Assembly (NCBI GenBank): GCA_026225275.1
Contig: JAMFSL010000016.1
Location: forward strand, 113,560 to 177,559
Length of the DNA: 64,000 bases
Direction of reading: 5' to 3'
Origin: Puia dinghuensis
GTDB taxonomy: Bacteria; Bacteroidota; Bacteroidia; Chitinophagales; Chitinophagaceae
Shown here: positions 29,318 to 38,656 of the stretch, piece by piece
Layout: each line of letters opens with the position of its first letter
Position numbering within the stretch: the stretch's first letter is position 1
The notes under the pieces: model-generated
The model's input: the letters and a program-made list of their open reading frames with translations, nothing else
Database searches by the model: none
Told to the model about the DNA's origin: nothing
Made by a program: the position numbers and the translations under genes

Positions 29318-30400
29318 TTATCCAACAATAACAGATTCACCTAATTCCTGCTCCAATTCTTCAATGGAAGGCAGATCGCCCTTTAAATTGTCCGGTATGG
29401 CATTCATAATCTGATGTTCTGCCACACCTAACGGACTGGTTATATTTTCCAAAGCATATTCCACCATAATTTTATTGGGCGTTTTACATAAAAGTATGCC
29501 AATGCTGGGCTGATCCTGGGGATGTTTCAGCTGCGCATTCACCACATTCAGATAAAAGTTCAGCTTACCTGCATATTCAGGCTTGAACTCGGTTGCTTTT
29601 AACTCAACGATCACATAACAACGAAGACGCGTATGATAGAATAACAGATCGAGATAAAACGTATCTCCCCCCACATCGGTCGGGAACTGTCTCCCCATAT
29701 AGGCAAACCCCTGACCCAATTCCATAATAAATTTCTGTATATGAGCAGTCAATGCATCCTCCAGGTCCTTTTCCCCTGCCTCTCTGCCAAGACTAAGAAA
29801 ATCGAAATTATAAGGATTTTTCAACGTCTCCCGGGCAAGATCCGCTTGCGGTCCAGGCATAGCTAATTGAAAATTCTGAATGGCCTTTCCCTGCCGCTCA
29901 TACAACTTACTTTCCATCTGAGCCACTAATACGGCTCGTGACCAGTTGTTTTTAATGGTCTCCCGGACATAAAATAGAGCCTCGGAAACAGCTGAGCATC
30001 TGGTAACGATTTCCCGATTATGGCCCCAGGGAATTTGAGTCATCAATTCCAACGCTTTGTCATTGTTTTTCAACTCCTTACCAATTTGTCCCACAACTTG
30101 TGGGACAATTTCACCCCGATAGAAAACAAACCATTTTCGAACATAAAAAATATTGGTTCTGGAAAACCCCTTTACACCCGGAAAAGCCGCAGAAAGATCC
30201 TTCGCCAACTGCTCGATCAATCCTTCCCCCCAATTCGCCTTCTCCTGCTTCTCGCAGATTTCCCTGCCCAGTTCCCAATAAAGATACAACAGCTCCCTGT
30301 TCACCGATAAAGCCGCTTTGATCTGCGTCGTCCGGATCTTATCCTTCAATTCAACGATCCACTTTTTATATTGCTTGTCAACTGATAAATTTTGTGCCAT
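29318..30400 (-). CDS. DUF1016/YhcG-family PDDEXK nuclease domain protein
   Basis: The 360-residue protein has an N-terminal DUF1016 helical domain (RELLYLYWELGREICEKQ, GVKGFSRTNIFYVRKW). The C-terminal PDDEXK-like nuclease domain shows DTFYLDLLFYHTRLRCYVI followed by VELKATEFKPEYAGKL, giving the D-ExK core, and SIGILLCKTPN. Members of this family occur in restriction-modification or defence neighbourhoods and in mobile regions, but the role of the lone form is unclear. The gene is AT-richer than its neighbours, which suggests transfer. No restriction or methylase gene is next to it. Confidence 0.88.
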   Translation of the reverse strand: MAQNLSVDKQYKKWIVELKDKIRTTQIKAALSVNRELLYLYWELGREICEKQEKANWGEGLIEQLAKDLSAAFPGVKGFSRTNIFYVRKWFVFYRGEIVPQVVGQIGKELKNNDKALELMTQIPWGHNREIVTRCSAVSEALFYVRETIKNNWSRAVLVAQMESKLYERQGKAIQNFQLAMPGPQADLARETLKNPYNFDFLSLGREAGEKDLEDALTAHIQKFIMELGQGFAYMGRQFPTDVGGDTFYLDLLFYHTRLRCYVIVELKATEFKPEYAGKLNFYLNVVNAQLKHPQDQPSIGILLCKTPNKIMVEYALENITSPLGVAEHQIMNAIPDNLKGDLPSIEELEQELGESVIVG

Positions 30401-30499
30401 AAATAAGGTTTTAAGTCGATAAAAATACTAAATAAAATAGCAACACAAAACTAAAATAAATAGCACCCAAAAGTCCCCACTTTACCCTAACTTAATTCC

Positions 30500-31996
30500 A
30501 TGAAACTCCAAAACTACCTCTTGGCCTCCGCCATCACCCTCCTTCTCGCAGCAACAACCACCACCGCGATCGCCCAATCCCCGTCGGGCCACTCTACCCA
30601 ACCCCCCGGCCTCTCCGCCATCCGCCAGCAGGACATCAAAGCCGACATCTACACTATGGCCGACGATCACTTCCGCGGTCGCGAAGCCGGCACCCCCGAC
30701 GAACTCAAAGCCGCCGTATGGCTCGCTGATAAAGCCCGCGCCGCAGGTCTCGCCCCCGGTGGCGATGACGGCACCTACTTCCAGTTCTTTTCGATGTGGC
30801 GCAATCGCATCAGCTCTTTCAGCACAGCCTCCCTCGGCGACCACCCCTTGCCGCTATGGACCGACGTCCTCATTCCACAAACGGCCACCGCGTCTGTCGA
30901 CGCACCGATCCTCTTTATCGACAAGGCCGATACCGCTACCGCCGATGTCAAAGGCAAAGCCGTAGCCTTACTCGCCTCCACGGAAGGCATGGACCTCCAG
31001 GTCTCGCTGCCTCTACGCAGATACCCGTCATTGCTAGTGCGTAAATATGCCACTGGCCTCCTGTCCCGAGGCGCCGCTGCGGTCATCTTTATCGCTGACG
31101 ACCTTATCGAGTCAGGTTGGGCGCTCAATGCCACATATTTCAATCACGGTACCTATACCCTCGACGGCGACCCTGCAGCTACCGTTGCTACAAAGGCGCC
31201 CATCCTCTTCGTTCACGCTTCGACTATCAACCAGGTCAAATCTCCGGGCCAAACCCTGAAGGTCAATCTGGAGATAGAGCATTTCCAATATCCTTCCGTA
31301 AATGTGGTGGGTATACAGCCAGGCAAAGATCCCATCATGGCTAAAGAATATGTCATCTTCAGCGGACATCACGACCATGACGGTGTTCGCAATATCCCGG
31401 GCAACGATTCGATCTTCAATGGCGCCGATGACAACGCCAGCGTCAGCGTCGCCCTGCTCGCCATCGCCCGTGCCGTGCACCGTCAGCCAGGCCTCCGCTC
31501 TACCCTCTTCATCTGGCATGGCGCGGAAGAAAAGGGATTGCTCGGCTCCCGCTGGTACGTCGGGCATCCTACGGTTCCTAAGACCTCGATTGTCGCCGTC
31601 CTTAATGGAGACATGATCGGAAGAAATAGCCCGGACAGCGCAGCGCTGCTGGGCACCCGGCCGCCGCATCGCAATTCCCGCGATCTGGTGGCTATTGCAC
31701 TCGCCGCCAATACAGAAGGCCCGCGCTTTCTGCTGGACACGGTATACGACAACCCTACTCATATCGAAGGCTGGTATTTCCGCAGCGACCACCTGCCCTA
31801 TGCACGGGCCGGCATCCCGGCGCTGTTTTTCACTTCCCTTCTTCACCCTGATTACCATACACCCCGGGATGAAGCCTCCCGCATCGACACGGAAAAGATC
31901 ACCCGCATCGCACAGTGGATGTATCGCACCGGGTGGAAACTGGCCAATGCCCCTAACCGACCCACCCTGGATCCCGACTTTAAATTGGAAAGATAG
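30500..31996 (+). CDS. Secreted M28 family metallopeptidase with PA-like insert
   Basis: The 498-residue protein has a signal peptide (MKLQNYLLASAITLLLAAT, ending near AIAQ). A protease-associated-like domain sits at about residues 105-235. The two-zinc M28 core follows: FSGHHDHDG, NGADDNASVSVALLAIA, HGAEEKGLLGSRWY, LNGDMIGR and DYHTPRDE, giving the His, Asp, Glu-Glu, Asp and His ligands. It is likely an exported aminopeptidase. It is transcribed alone, divergent from the DUF1016 gene. Confidence 0.9.
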   Translation: MKLQNYLLASAITLLLAATTTTAIAQSPSGHSTQPPGLSAIRQQDIKADIYTMADDHFRGREAGTPDELKAAVWLADKARAAGLAPGGDDGTYFQFFSMWRNRISSFSTASLGDHPLPLWTDVLIPQTATASVDAPILFIDKADTATADVKGKAVALLASTEGMDLQVSLPLRRYPSLLVRKYATGLLSRGAAAVIFIADDLIESGWALNATYFNHGTYTLDGDPAATVATKAPILFVHASTINQVKSPGQTLKVNLEIEHFQYPSVNVVGIQPGKDPIMAKEYVIFSGHHDHDGVRNIPGNDSIFNGADDNASVSVALLAIARAVHRQPGLRSTLFIWHGAEEKGLLGSRWYVGHPTVPKTSIVAVLNGDMIGRNSPDSAALLGTRPPHRNSRDLVAIALAANTEGPRFLLDTVYDNPTHIEGWYFRSDHLPYARAGIPALFFTSLLHPDYHTPRDEASRIDTEKITRIAQWMYRTGWKLANAPNRPTLDPDFKLER

Positions 31997-32136
31997 ACGC
32001 CTGGAATGCCCCGGTTCCAAAGAAAAAAGCCGCACCCGGCAATTGCGGATATTGGCGCAATGGCGTAACTTGGCCCAGAAAATAATGGCTAAAGATATCC
32101 AATCCGAAAAAAGCCCTATAACAACATAATTTCTTT

Positions 32137-33534
32137 ATGCTATTCAATTCACTGAATTTTATTGTTTTCTTTATTGTAGTCACTACCCTTTATTATGTAT
32201 TGCCTTTTAGACTTCGTTGGATAATGCTTCTGGCCGCCAGCTGCTTTTTCTACATGTCTTTTATCCCTGTTTACATTCTCATCCTGCTCATCACCATCCT
32301 CATCGACTTTTTTGCCGGAATATATATAGAAAAAGCGCAAAACAAGGCGCATAAAAAAGCCCTGCTGACGGTTAGTATTTTAAGTACCTGTCTGGTCTTG
32401 TGCATTTTCAAATATTATAATTTCATCGTCGTAAACTATAATGAAATAGCAAAAGCATTTCATTGGAATTACAAAGTCGAGTATCTGAAGATCATATTAC
32501 CTATCGGGCTGTCCTTTCACACTTTCCAAAGCCTGAGTTATGTCATTGAAGTCTATCGTGGCCACCAAAAAGCGGAAAAACATTTCGGAATTTATTCTCT
32601 GTATGTAATGTATTACCCTCAGCTGGTCGCCGGTCCGATAGAAAGACCCCAGAATTTGTTGCACCAGTTTAAGACTAAGGTAAACTTCGATTTAAATGTT
32701 GTAGCCGAAGGCTTAAAATTAATGTGCATGGGCTTCTTCATGAAGCTGGTGATCGCGGACCGATGCTCTTTATATGTAAACGCAGTCTATAATAATGTTC
32801 ATGCCCATTCGGGAATCACCTTCATAGCGGCTACATTTTTATTCGCTTTTCAGATTTACTGCGATTTCGCAGGCTATTCTTTAATTGCCATTGGGGCATC
32901 TAAAACAATGGGCATCCAGTTGATGACGAATTTCCGAACCCCTTATGCATCCAATAGCCTCTCGGAATTCTGGCGAAGATGGCATATTTCGTTATCGACA
33001 TGGTTCAAGGATTACTTGTATGTTCCGCTTGGGGGGAGCCGTGGTTCAAAACTCAATACCTACAGGAATTTATTCATCACATTTTTAGTTAGCGGTCTTT
33101 GGCATGGCGCAAACTGGACATTCATCATCTGGGGGGCATTCCACGGACTTTATCTCATCATAGAATCGATGATAGCAAAGGGCAAAAAATACAAATTCCC
33201 CGCCATTTGGGTTTTCATTGTCGTCTGTTTTGGCTGGATATTTTTCAGATCGAATACAGTCCAGGATTCATTCTTTATTGTTAAATCTATTTTTACTCAC
33301 CCGGGGAAATTATTTATCCCTTCCGATCAGGATGTGACCGCTCCGATATATGCGCTGATCGGCATCGCTCTTTTATTGATCGTAGAGAATCGTTCTAAAA
33401 TTGCAGGAATCTTTCCGGCTGCCAACAGACCGATACACCCTTATCTCAGCATGTCGTTTTACATTTTTCTGACCTTGATCATTTTATATTTAGGCGTATT
33501 CGACGGCGGGCAGTTTATTTACTTCCAATTTTAG
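32137..33534 (+). CDS. MBOAT family O-acyltransferase (AlgI-like)
   Basis: This 465-residue protein has about 10 to 12 membrane helices. The MBOAT signature is present: LPIGLSFHTFQSLSYVIEVY, YYPQLVAGPIERPQNLL, EFWRRWHISLSTWFKDYLYV and the catalytic-His segment LVSGLWHGANWTFIIWG. AlgI-like enzymes move acyl groups, usually acetyl, across the membrane to decorate exported polysaccharides. The next gene starts 4 bases later and encodes an SGNH-like partner. The pair is visibly AT-richer than the window average, with many AAA/AAT/ATA codons. Confidence 0.92.
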   Translation: MLFNSLNFIVFFIVVTTLYYVLPFRLRWIMLLAASCFFYMSFIPVYILILLITILIDFFAGIYIEKAQNKAHKKALLTVSILSTCLVLCIFKYYNFIVVNYNEIAKAFHWNYKVEYLKIILPIGLSFHTFQSLSYVIEVYRGHQKAEKHFGIYSLYVMYYPQLVAGPIERPQNLLHQFKTKVNFDLNVVAEGLKLMCMGFFMKLVIADRCSLYVNAVYNNVHAHSGITFIAATFLFAFQIYCDFAGYSLIAIGASKTMGIQLMTNFRTPYASNSLSEFWRRWHISLSTWFKDYLYVPLGGSRGSKLNTYRNLFITFLVSGLWHGANWTFIIWGAFHGLYLIIESMIAKGKKYKFPAIWVFIVVCFGWIFFRSNTVQDSFFIVKSIFTHPGKLFIPSDQDVTAPIYALIGIALLLIVENRSKIAGIFPAANRPIHPYLSMSFYIFLTLIILYLGVFDGGQFIYFQF

Positions 33535-33538
33535 CATT

Positions 33539-34477
33539 ATGATTAAAAAAAATCTCTTTCGGGTTGTCATTTTTTTAATTGCCTTGATTGTATGTGATTC
33601 TATTTTTGGCCTGTTTTCCAAAATGCTCTTCAACACGCAAAAAAGCGGAAAGTACGCAAGGTTAACCTACATCATAAAAACCGACACTTCAGATATAATT
33701 GTATTGGGGAGTTCACATGCCAACAGGCAGTTCGTTTCGGATATTATTCAGGATTCTCTGAAAGAATCGACCTTTAATTGCGGAACGATGGGGCAAAAGT
33801 TATTATTCAACAGGGCTATTTATGAATTCCGGGAAAGACGTTCCAGGCCGAAAATGATATTGCTGAATGTTGATGAAGACTGGTTTTTAAATAAACGCGA
33901 CCAGCAGGACAGGATGTCGGACCTTTATCCGTATTATGGAAGTATGGGGGATATCATCTTCGAAGATTTTAGTAGAAAAGACAGACTCCTGGGACATTTA
34001 AAATTATTATCTAAAACTTTCCCCTATAATTCCACTATAGTTCATATTATTAAATACAGGCTGAAACCGCAGGATGAATTCAAAGGTTATGCCCCGCTGA
34101 GCGGAGTGCTGGATTCCCTCCAGTTAGCATTGAAGATAAATTCAGAAAAAGGGTTGGATAGAACAAAATGGCCCCCGGATTATGACAGTTCCCTGGTGAA
34201 TTTGTTTAGTCAATTCGTAGATGATATAAACAGAAATAATATCAGGCTTTTTATAATCTTTACTCCCAATCTGTTAAAACCATACTATCCCAAAATCGAT
34301 GAAGAAGTCAGAGAGATCTGTAACAACAAAAATATCCCGCTGATAGACTTTTCAAATACCGGTTTTTTTTATAATAACAGGCCCCTATTTGACGATTTCT
34401 CCCATTTAAATGATTCCGGGTCTAGAATTTTCACGAAACTTCTTGTTGATAGCATTAAATTAAGAATGCAGCATTAG
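33539..34477 (+). CDS. SGNH-hydrolase-like membrane-anchored protein, partner of the MBOAT
   Basis: The 312-residue protein has one N-terminal hydrophobic helix (VVIFLIALIVCDSIFGLF) and an extracytoplasmic domain. IIVLGSSHANRQF resembles the block-I serine of SGNH/DltD-like proteins, and DDFSHLNDSGSRIF carries the DxxH of the C-terminal block. AlgJ/AlgX/PatB-type proteins with such motifs finish the acetyl transfer started by an AlgI-like MBOAT, and the 4-base spacing from the MBOAT gene supports that role. The substrate may be the polysaccharide made by the locus upstream, but that is an inference. Confidence 0.78.
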   Translation: MIKKNLFRVVIFLIALIVCDSIFGLFSKMLFNTQKSGKYARLTYIIKTDTSDIIVLGSSHANRQFVSDIIQDSLKESTFNCGTMGQKLLFNRAIYEFRERRSRPKMILLNVDEDWFLNKRDQQDRMSDLYPYYGSMGDIIFEDFSRKDRLLGHLKLLSKTFPYNSTIVHIIKYRLKPQDEFKGYAPLSGVLDSLQLALKINSEKGLDRTKWPPDYDSSLVNLFSQFVDDINRNNIRLFIIFTPNLLKPYYPKIDEEVREICNNKNIPLIDFSNTGFFYNNRPLFDDFSHLNDSGSRIFTKLLVDSIKLRMQH

Positions 34478-34528
34478 TTTTTTTTTTCAAAACGACGACC
34501 TCGCTCTGCTTATTCGACAGACCCTGGC

Positions 34529-36880
34529 TTATTCCTCGCCAGGCCGGTATGTTTTCTGAACATTAGCCAATACATCCTCCCGATAGAACAGCACATCCTT
34601 GAACCATCCCCCCAGGTACATCACAGCCTGATCCGAAAAATGGGGCGAGGCCGGGTTACTGCTCTCCCCGCCTGTGACAATGGTTTTGGCTGTCACCTTT
34701 TTGCCGAACTCTATCGCGGCAATGAAGCTGTTTCCGGAATACCCATAACGCTTCTTCGTGCCCGGCATGACCCGGCTCTGGTATGACGGTAGTTCACCAA
34801 ATGCGGAAGAGGCCAATCCCACCGGCAGACTGGGCTTTTTATCATCGTACGTCTCCACGATCTTCCCCGTCAGCCGCTGATAACGGCATATATCCCCCCA
34901 TTCCATTTTCCAGTTACCGTAACGTTGCCGTAGATCGGCGATAACAGCCAGCAACTCACCCGTCTTTTGTGCAGCCGTGGAATGCGTCACCTCGGCCTGA
35001 ACATTACCCACGGCATTGGAAGCCGCTTCTGTCGTGACAGGCCGGGGCGCATAGGGCATCATCCGCGTGCCCCACTCCACCGCCAGCGTCGTCGCTACGG
35101 AATGAATGGCCGACCGCCGATCCCATTTCTGCAGGTAAGCAATGGGCTCCTGCAACGCCTTTTTCACGGAGTCGGAGGCGCCGGCATACGCCTCGAACAA
35201 CGAGGGCAGCAGCACATCGAAAGCCGTAAGATAATGGTCATATCCTTTCAGGGTGAGACTATCCAGCGTAAAGTCATTGGCGCCGGCCAATAACCGAACG
35301 GCATTCAGCGCCCGAAAGTTTTCGCCGTCGGGAGCCATATAAGCCGGATATTGATTCCGTTGAGGGCTACTGTTGCCCGACAGCGTAAAGGGAGTGGAAT
35401 TGCAATTTTGTATCCAGCCGGTGGCAGGGTTGTAACAATGGACAATCTCATCCAGTTCATGCACTCCCTTCCATTCGGTGGCCGCGATGGTTCCATCTAC
35501 CGGCAACGACCAGTTGTAGGCGGTATCCCGCCGCGGCATAAAATTGCCATGCCAATAGGCAATATTGCCCTGGTCATCGGCATAGACGGTGTTGTTGGTG
35601 GTATTGGCCCGGAGATCCATTGCCTTCTTGTACTCATCGAATGTGTTGGCCTTCGTGATCAGCCATGCTTCCAGCAATGCATTCAGCGATCGGTTGTATT
35701 CCCGCAGGCTCAGCCATTTACCGTCCCTGCTGGCCATCACTGGCCCATGATGAGTGTAATATCCCGTGACAGGCAAAACTTTCAGGGAATCATCTTTCTT
35801 ATAATAGACCGCAATCGGCCGGGTCGTCACGGGCTTCGTCTGCCCCTCGTATTCATAAACCCAGCTACTTCCCTCCTGCTGCACTTTCTCGGCATAAAGA
35901 TCCGCCACATCCGCCAGGCTGGAAGTATGCATCCACCCGCAGTGAGCGTTAAAACCCTGATAGATGAAAAATTGCCCCCAGGTAACCGCGCCATAAGTAT
36001 TCAACCCTTCTTCACTGACCAGTTGTACTTCCATCCGGAAGTAAAAGGGAACATGTGGATTGATATATAACTCGGTATTGCCCGAAGCCGTCCGGAATCC
36101 GGCCAACGCAAACCCGTTAGAGCCACCCTCCCTGTCATCCAACTCATCGTACGATCCTGGCTTGCCGGTCTCTTGCTCCCCCACCGGCGGCGCCTGCCTC
36201 TCTTGCTGGCCAGTCCCGCTCTTCCGGGATTCCTCGCCTCCCGGCCCCGACATCCCCCTGTCTGATAACACCATCCTCTCTACTGCTGACAAGGCATGCT
36301 GCCGGCTGGGCGACGGCGCCATCGTCCCCGATGAGCTATCACTGCAGCTGTAAAAATTTCGTATCTCGTCGGGCCTTACCCCTCCCGTACTCGTGGCCGA
36401 AACACTCCCATCCGTGAACATCAGAGCATACCACGGCTCAAAACGCTTCAATAGTAAGGGCTTCGTCTCCGGATGCTTGTAGAGATAATAATTCACTCCA
36501 TCTGCAAACGCATCCAGCAGTTTATGCATCCAATCGGGGCTTTTTACATAGTCGGCTTCGGCCTGCGCACTATCATAGATCAGCCGCATCATCACATCAT
36601 TATACAAATAGGTCTCCCCATAAGCCTCTGCCTGACGACCCAGTACCTCCAGGTAGTTCTTCTCCACCCGGCTGAAGTCTTCCTGACACTCGGCATACAT
36701 TAGCCCGAAAACGACAGCAGCATCCGTTTTCCCATAAATATGCGGGATTCCCCATTTGTCACGGATGATCGTCACCTCCTTGGCCTCCCCTTCACAATGC
36801 CGACGTTCCTGCAGGGAAAGGACCTGACAGTAGCCCGGCAATGTCAGCCCGCAGAAGACGATCATAAGCAGTCTATTCAT
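34529..36880 (-). CDS. Secreted penicillin acylase family protein (S45, Ntn hydrolase)
   Basis: The 783-residue precursor has a signal peptide ending near GYCQ. The alpha part shows IIRDKWGIPHIYGKTDAAVVFGL. The autocatalytic site REGGSNGFALAG puts the N-terminal nucleophile at Ser254, and downstream NPHVPFYF is typical of the beta chain. The linker before it (residues ~178-250) is long, hydrophilic and low in complexity. The family cleaves amides such as acyl-homoserine lactones, penicillins or acylated amino acids; the substrate here is unknown. The gene lies 3 bases after an S10 peptidase gene, so the two form an operon. Confidence 0.9.
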   Translation of the reverse strand: MNRLLMIVFCGLTLPGYCQVLSLQERRHCEGEAKEVTIIRDKWGIPHIYGKTDAAVVFGLMYAECQEDFSRVEKNYLEVLGRQAEAYGETYLYNDVMMRLIYDSAQAEADYVKSPDWMHKLLDAFADGVNYYLYKHPETKPLLLKRFEPWYALMFTDGSVSATSTGGVRPDEIRNFYSCSDSSSGTMAPSPSRQHALSAVERMVLSDRGMSGPGGEESRKSGTGQQERQAPPVGEQETGKPGSYDELDDREGGSNGFALAGFRTASGNTELYINPHVPFYFRMEVQLVSEEGLNTYGAVTWGQFFIYQGFNAHCGWMHTSSLADVADLYAEKVQQEGSSWVYEYEGQTKPVTTRPIAVYYKKDDSLKVLPVTGYYTHHGPVMASRDGKWLSLREYNRSLNALLEAWLITKANTFDEYKKAMDLRANTTNNTVYADDQGNIAYWHGNFMPRRDTAYNWSLPVDGTIAATEWKGVHELDEIVHCYNPATGWIQNCNSTPFTLSGNSSPQRNQYPAYMAPDGENFRALNAVRLLAGANDFTLDSLTLKGYDHYLTAFDVLLPSLFEAYAGASDSVKKALQEPIAYLQKWDRRSAIHSVATTLAVEWGTRMMPYAPRPVTTEAASNAVGNVQAEVTHSTAAQKTGELLAVIADLRQRYGNWKMEWGDICRYQRLTGKIVETYDDKKPSLPVGLASSAFGELPSYQSRVMPGTKKRYGYSGNSFIAAIEFGKKVTAKTIVTGGESSNPASPHFSDQAVMYLGGWFKDVLFYREDVLANVQKTYRPGEE

Positions 36881-36883
36881 GTC

Positions 36884-38440
36884 TTAATATTTCGCCGCTT
36901 CACCAGGCTTGGGCAACGATGCCCGGATGAACTTCCGCAGATTTTCATTGGCCTCAGCCAGATCTGGTTTCCGGAGGTACAGCATATGCCCGCTCCGATA
37001 CCCTTCCCAGTGTAATCGGTCTTTCAGCCTGCCACTGGGATCCAGCTGCCACAAACTGTATTTCGCATTGAAATAATCACAGGCGCCATCGTAATACCCC
37101 GATTGGATCAGCAGGTGCAAATAGGGGTTCTCGGCAATCGCCTTGCGCAGATCCTCACCGGTATGGTTGTTCTGGTTGTTCCAGGGATGAACAGGCCCGA
37201 ACATATTATATTCCAGATCTGTCTTGTAATGCAGGTCCTCCCGCAGGTAAATGTTGATAGCAGGCGTAAAAGCATGCAGCCAGGATGTAAGTTCGGCGTT
37301 ATAGTCCGGTGCATCTCCCGCATCCTGCCCGTCAATGCCGCGATACCGGCTATCCAGCCGGCCAACGGTATACCCTTTGTCTCTTAACAGTTCTTTCCAG
37401 AAAAAATTATCCGGAATGATCAGGTTGGATTGCAGAATGGCCTTCTCCGATAGACCGGTATAACGCGATAGCGTATCTGCCAACCCCTTTTTCCGGGCCT
37501 CATCCAGGTATCCCCCCCTTGATAAGGCAGGTCTCAGCTGATTGATGGTGAAGTCTTCCACCTGGGGCAGGAAATCGGTCAGATCTTTTCCTTGCAGATC
37601 AGGCGCCAGCGTCTTATGAAACCAGGCCGTAGCCGCATAATAGGGCACTCTCAGCGATGCCTGTACAAATTCGCTCCGCTCGATCCCCAGGTCTGTAGGC
37701 GACACCAGGATCACGCCATTCAGATACATCCATTGAGATTCCTGTAACTCCAGCGCCAGCCCGGCTGCCCGGGTCGTACCATAGCTCTCCCCGATCAGGA
37801 ATTTAGGCGAAGCCCACCGGTTATACCGGGTCACAAAAGTGGATATCCATTCCGCCAGATATTTGATGTCTGCATTGACGCCGAAAAAACGGGAGGTCGG
37901 AATATCCGCACTCACCGCCCTGGAAAAACCGGTATTGACCGGATCGAGGTATACGATATCCGCAATATCCAAAATGGAAGAATTGTTCTCTTTCAACCCA
38001 TACGGTTGCACCGGATACCCCTCGTCGTCCAGCAATAACCGGCGCGGCCCGGTATACCCGATCTCCATCCATACAGATGGCGTGCCCGGCCCCCCATTGA
38101 ACGATATCACCAGCGGCCTGGATGCACGGTCCTTCACATCGGAACGCTCATAATAGGTAAAAAATAATCCCGCGATGGGTTTGCCTTCTTCATCCCATAC
38201 GGGGATGGTACCCGCCGTAGCATCATAAGGCACCCGCTGCCCGTTGATCGTCACCTCTGCATGGGTCGTAAGGGAGGAATCGATGTTCAACACCCGGCTG
38301 CCGGCCGGTAATTTGACCGGGCCTGCAGGGGCAGCACCCGGAGACGGCATGGTCGCCCCTGGCCGGTTTTGATTATGGTTTTGCGCATAGCTGCTATATA
38401 CAATGGACATGGCCAGCAAGACGTAAATAATCTTTCTCAT
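36884..38440 (-). CDS. Secreted S10 family serine carboxypeptidase-like protein
   Basis: The 518-residue protein has a signal peptide (MRKIIYVLLAMSIVYSSYAQ). The alpha/beta-hydrolase core has SFNGGPGTPSVW in the oxyanion region, LIGESYGTTRAAGLALEL with the nucleophile Ser, GYYDGACDYF with the acid Asp, and GYRSGHMLYLRKPDL with the catalytic His. These are the S10 carboxypeptidase hallmarks. It is transcribed first, before the penicillin-acylase gene. A joint role in trimming acylated peptides outside the cytoplasm is an inference. Confidence 0.9.
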   Translation of the reverse strand: MRKIIYVLLAMSIVYSSYAQNHNQNRPGATMPSPGAAPAGPVKLPAGSRVLNIDSSLTTHAEVTINGQRVPYDATAGTIPVWDEEGKPIAGLFFTYYERSDVKDRASRPLVISFNGGPGTPSVWMEIGYTGPRRLLLDDEGYPVQPYGLKENNSSILDIADIVYLDPVNTGFSRAVSADIPTSRFFGVNADIKYLAEWISTFVTRYNRWASPKFLIGESYGTTRAAGLALELQESQWMYLNGVILVSPTDLGIERSEFVQASLRVPYYAATAWFHKTLAPDLQGKDLTDFLPQVEDFTINQLRPALSRGGYLDEARKKGLADTLSRYTGLSEKAILQSNLIIPDNFFWKELLRDKGYTVGRLDSRYRGIDGQDAGDAPDYNAELTSWLHAFTPAINIYLREDLHYKTDLEYNMFGPVHPWNNQNNHTGEDLRKAIAENPYLHLLIQSGYYDGACDYFNAKYSLWQLDPSGRLKDRLHWEGYRSGHMLYLRKPDLAEANENLRKFIRASLPKPGEAAKY

Positions 38441-38573
38441 AAACAGGTAAATTGATTTGATACACGAATATAAGGCACCCGGAAACTATGGCCGCGTTTT
38501 TGTTATTTTCTTATACTATCGATTGAGTTTAAGCACAGTTATGTATACCCTGCGGGGCCAGGGAAAGGGAAAA

Positions 38574-38634
38574 TTGTAGAAAAATTTCCACGGCTTGTCT
38601 ACAATCGGTTACCTTGACGGACCTGCAAATTTGC
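38574..38634. promoter_or_regulatory. Inverted repeats upstream of the heme oxygenase gene
   Basis: TTGTAGA (38574-38580) and TCTACAA (38598-38604) form a 7-base inverted repeat with a 17-base gap. GCAAATTTGC (38625-38634) is a perfect 10-base palindrome 22 bases before the ATG. Either could bind a dimeric regulator. No TAnnTTTG box was found here. Confidence 0.3.
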
Positions 38635-38656
38635 GAACACTAAACAATTACGTCTC

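Noticed and set aside
30401..30499. Promoter search between the DUF1016 and M28 genes
   Set aside because: The gap is AT-rich but no TAnnTTTG box with a proper -33 partner was found on either strand.
34478..34500. T-run after the SGNH-like gene as a terminator
   Set aside because: There is a run of T bases but no stable hairpin before it.
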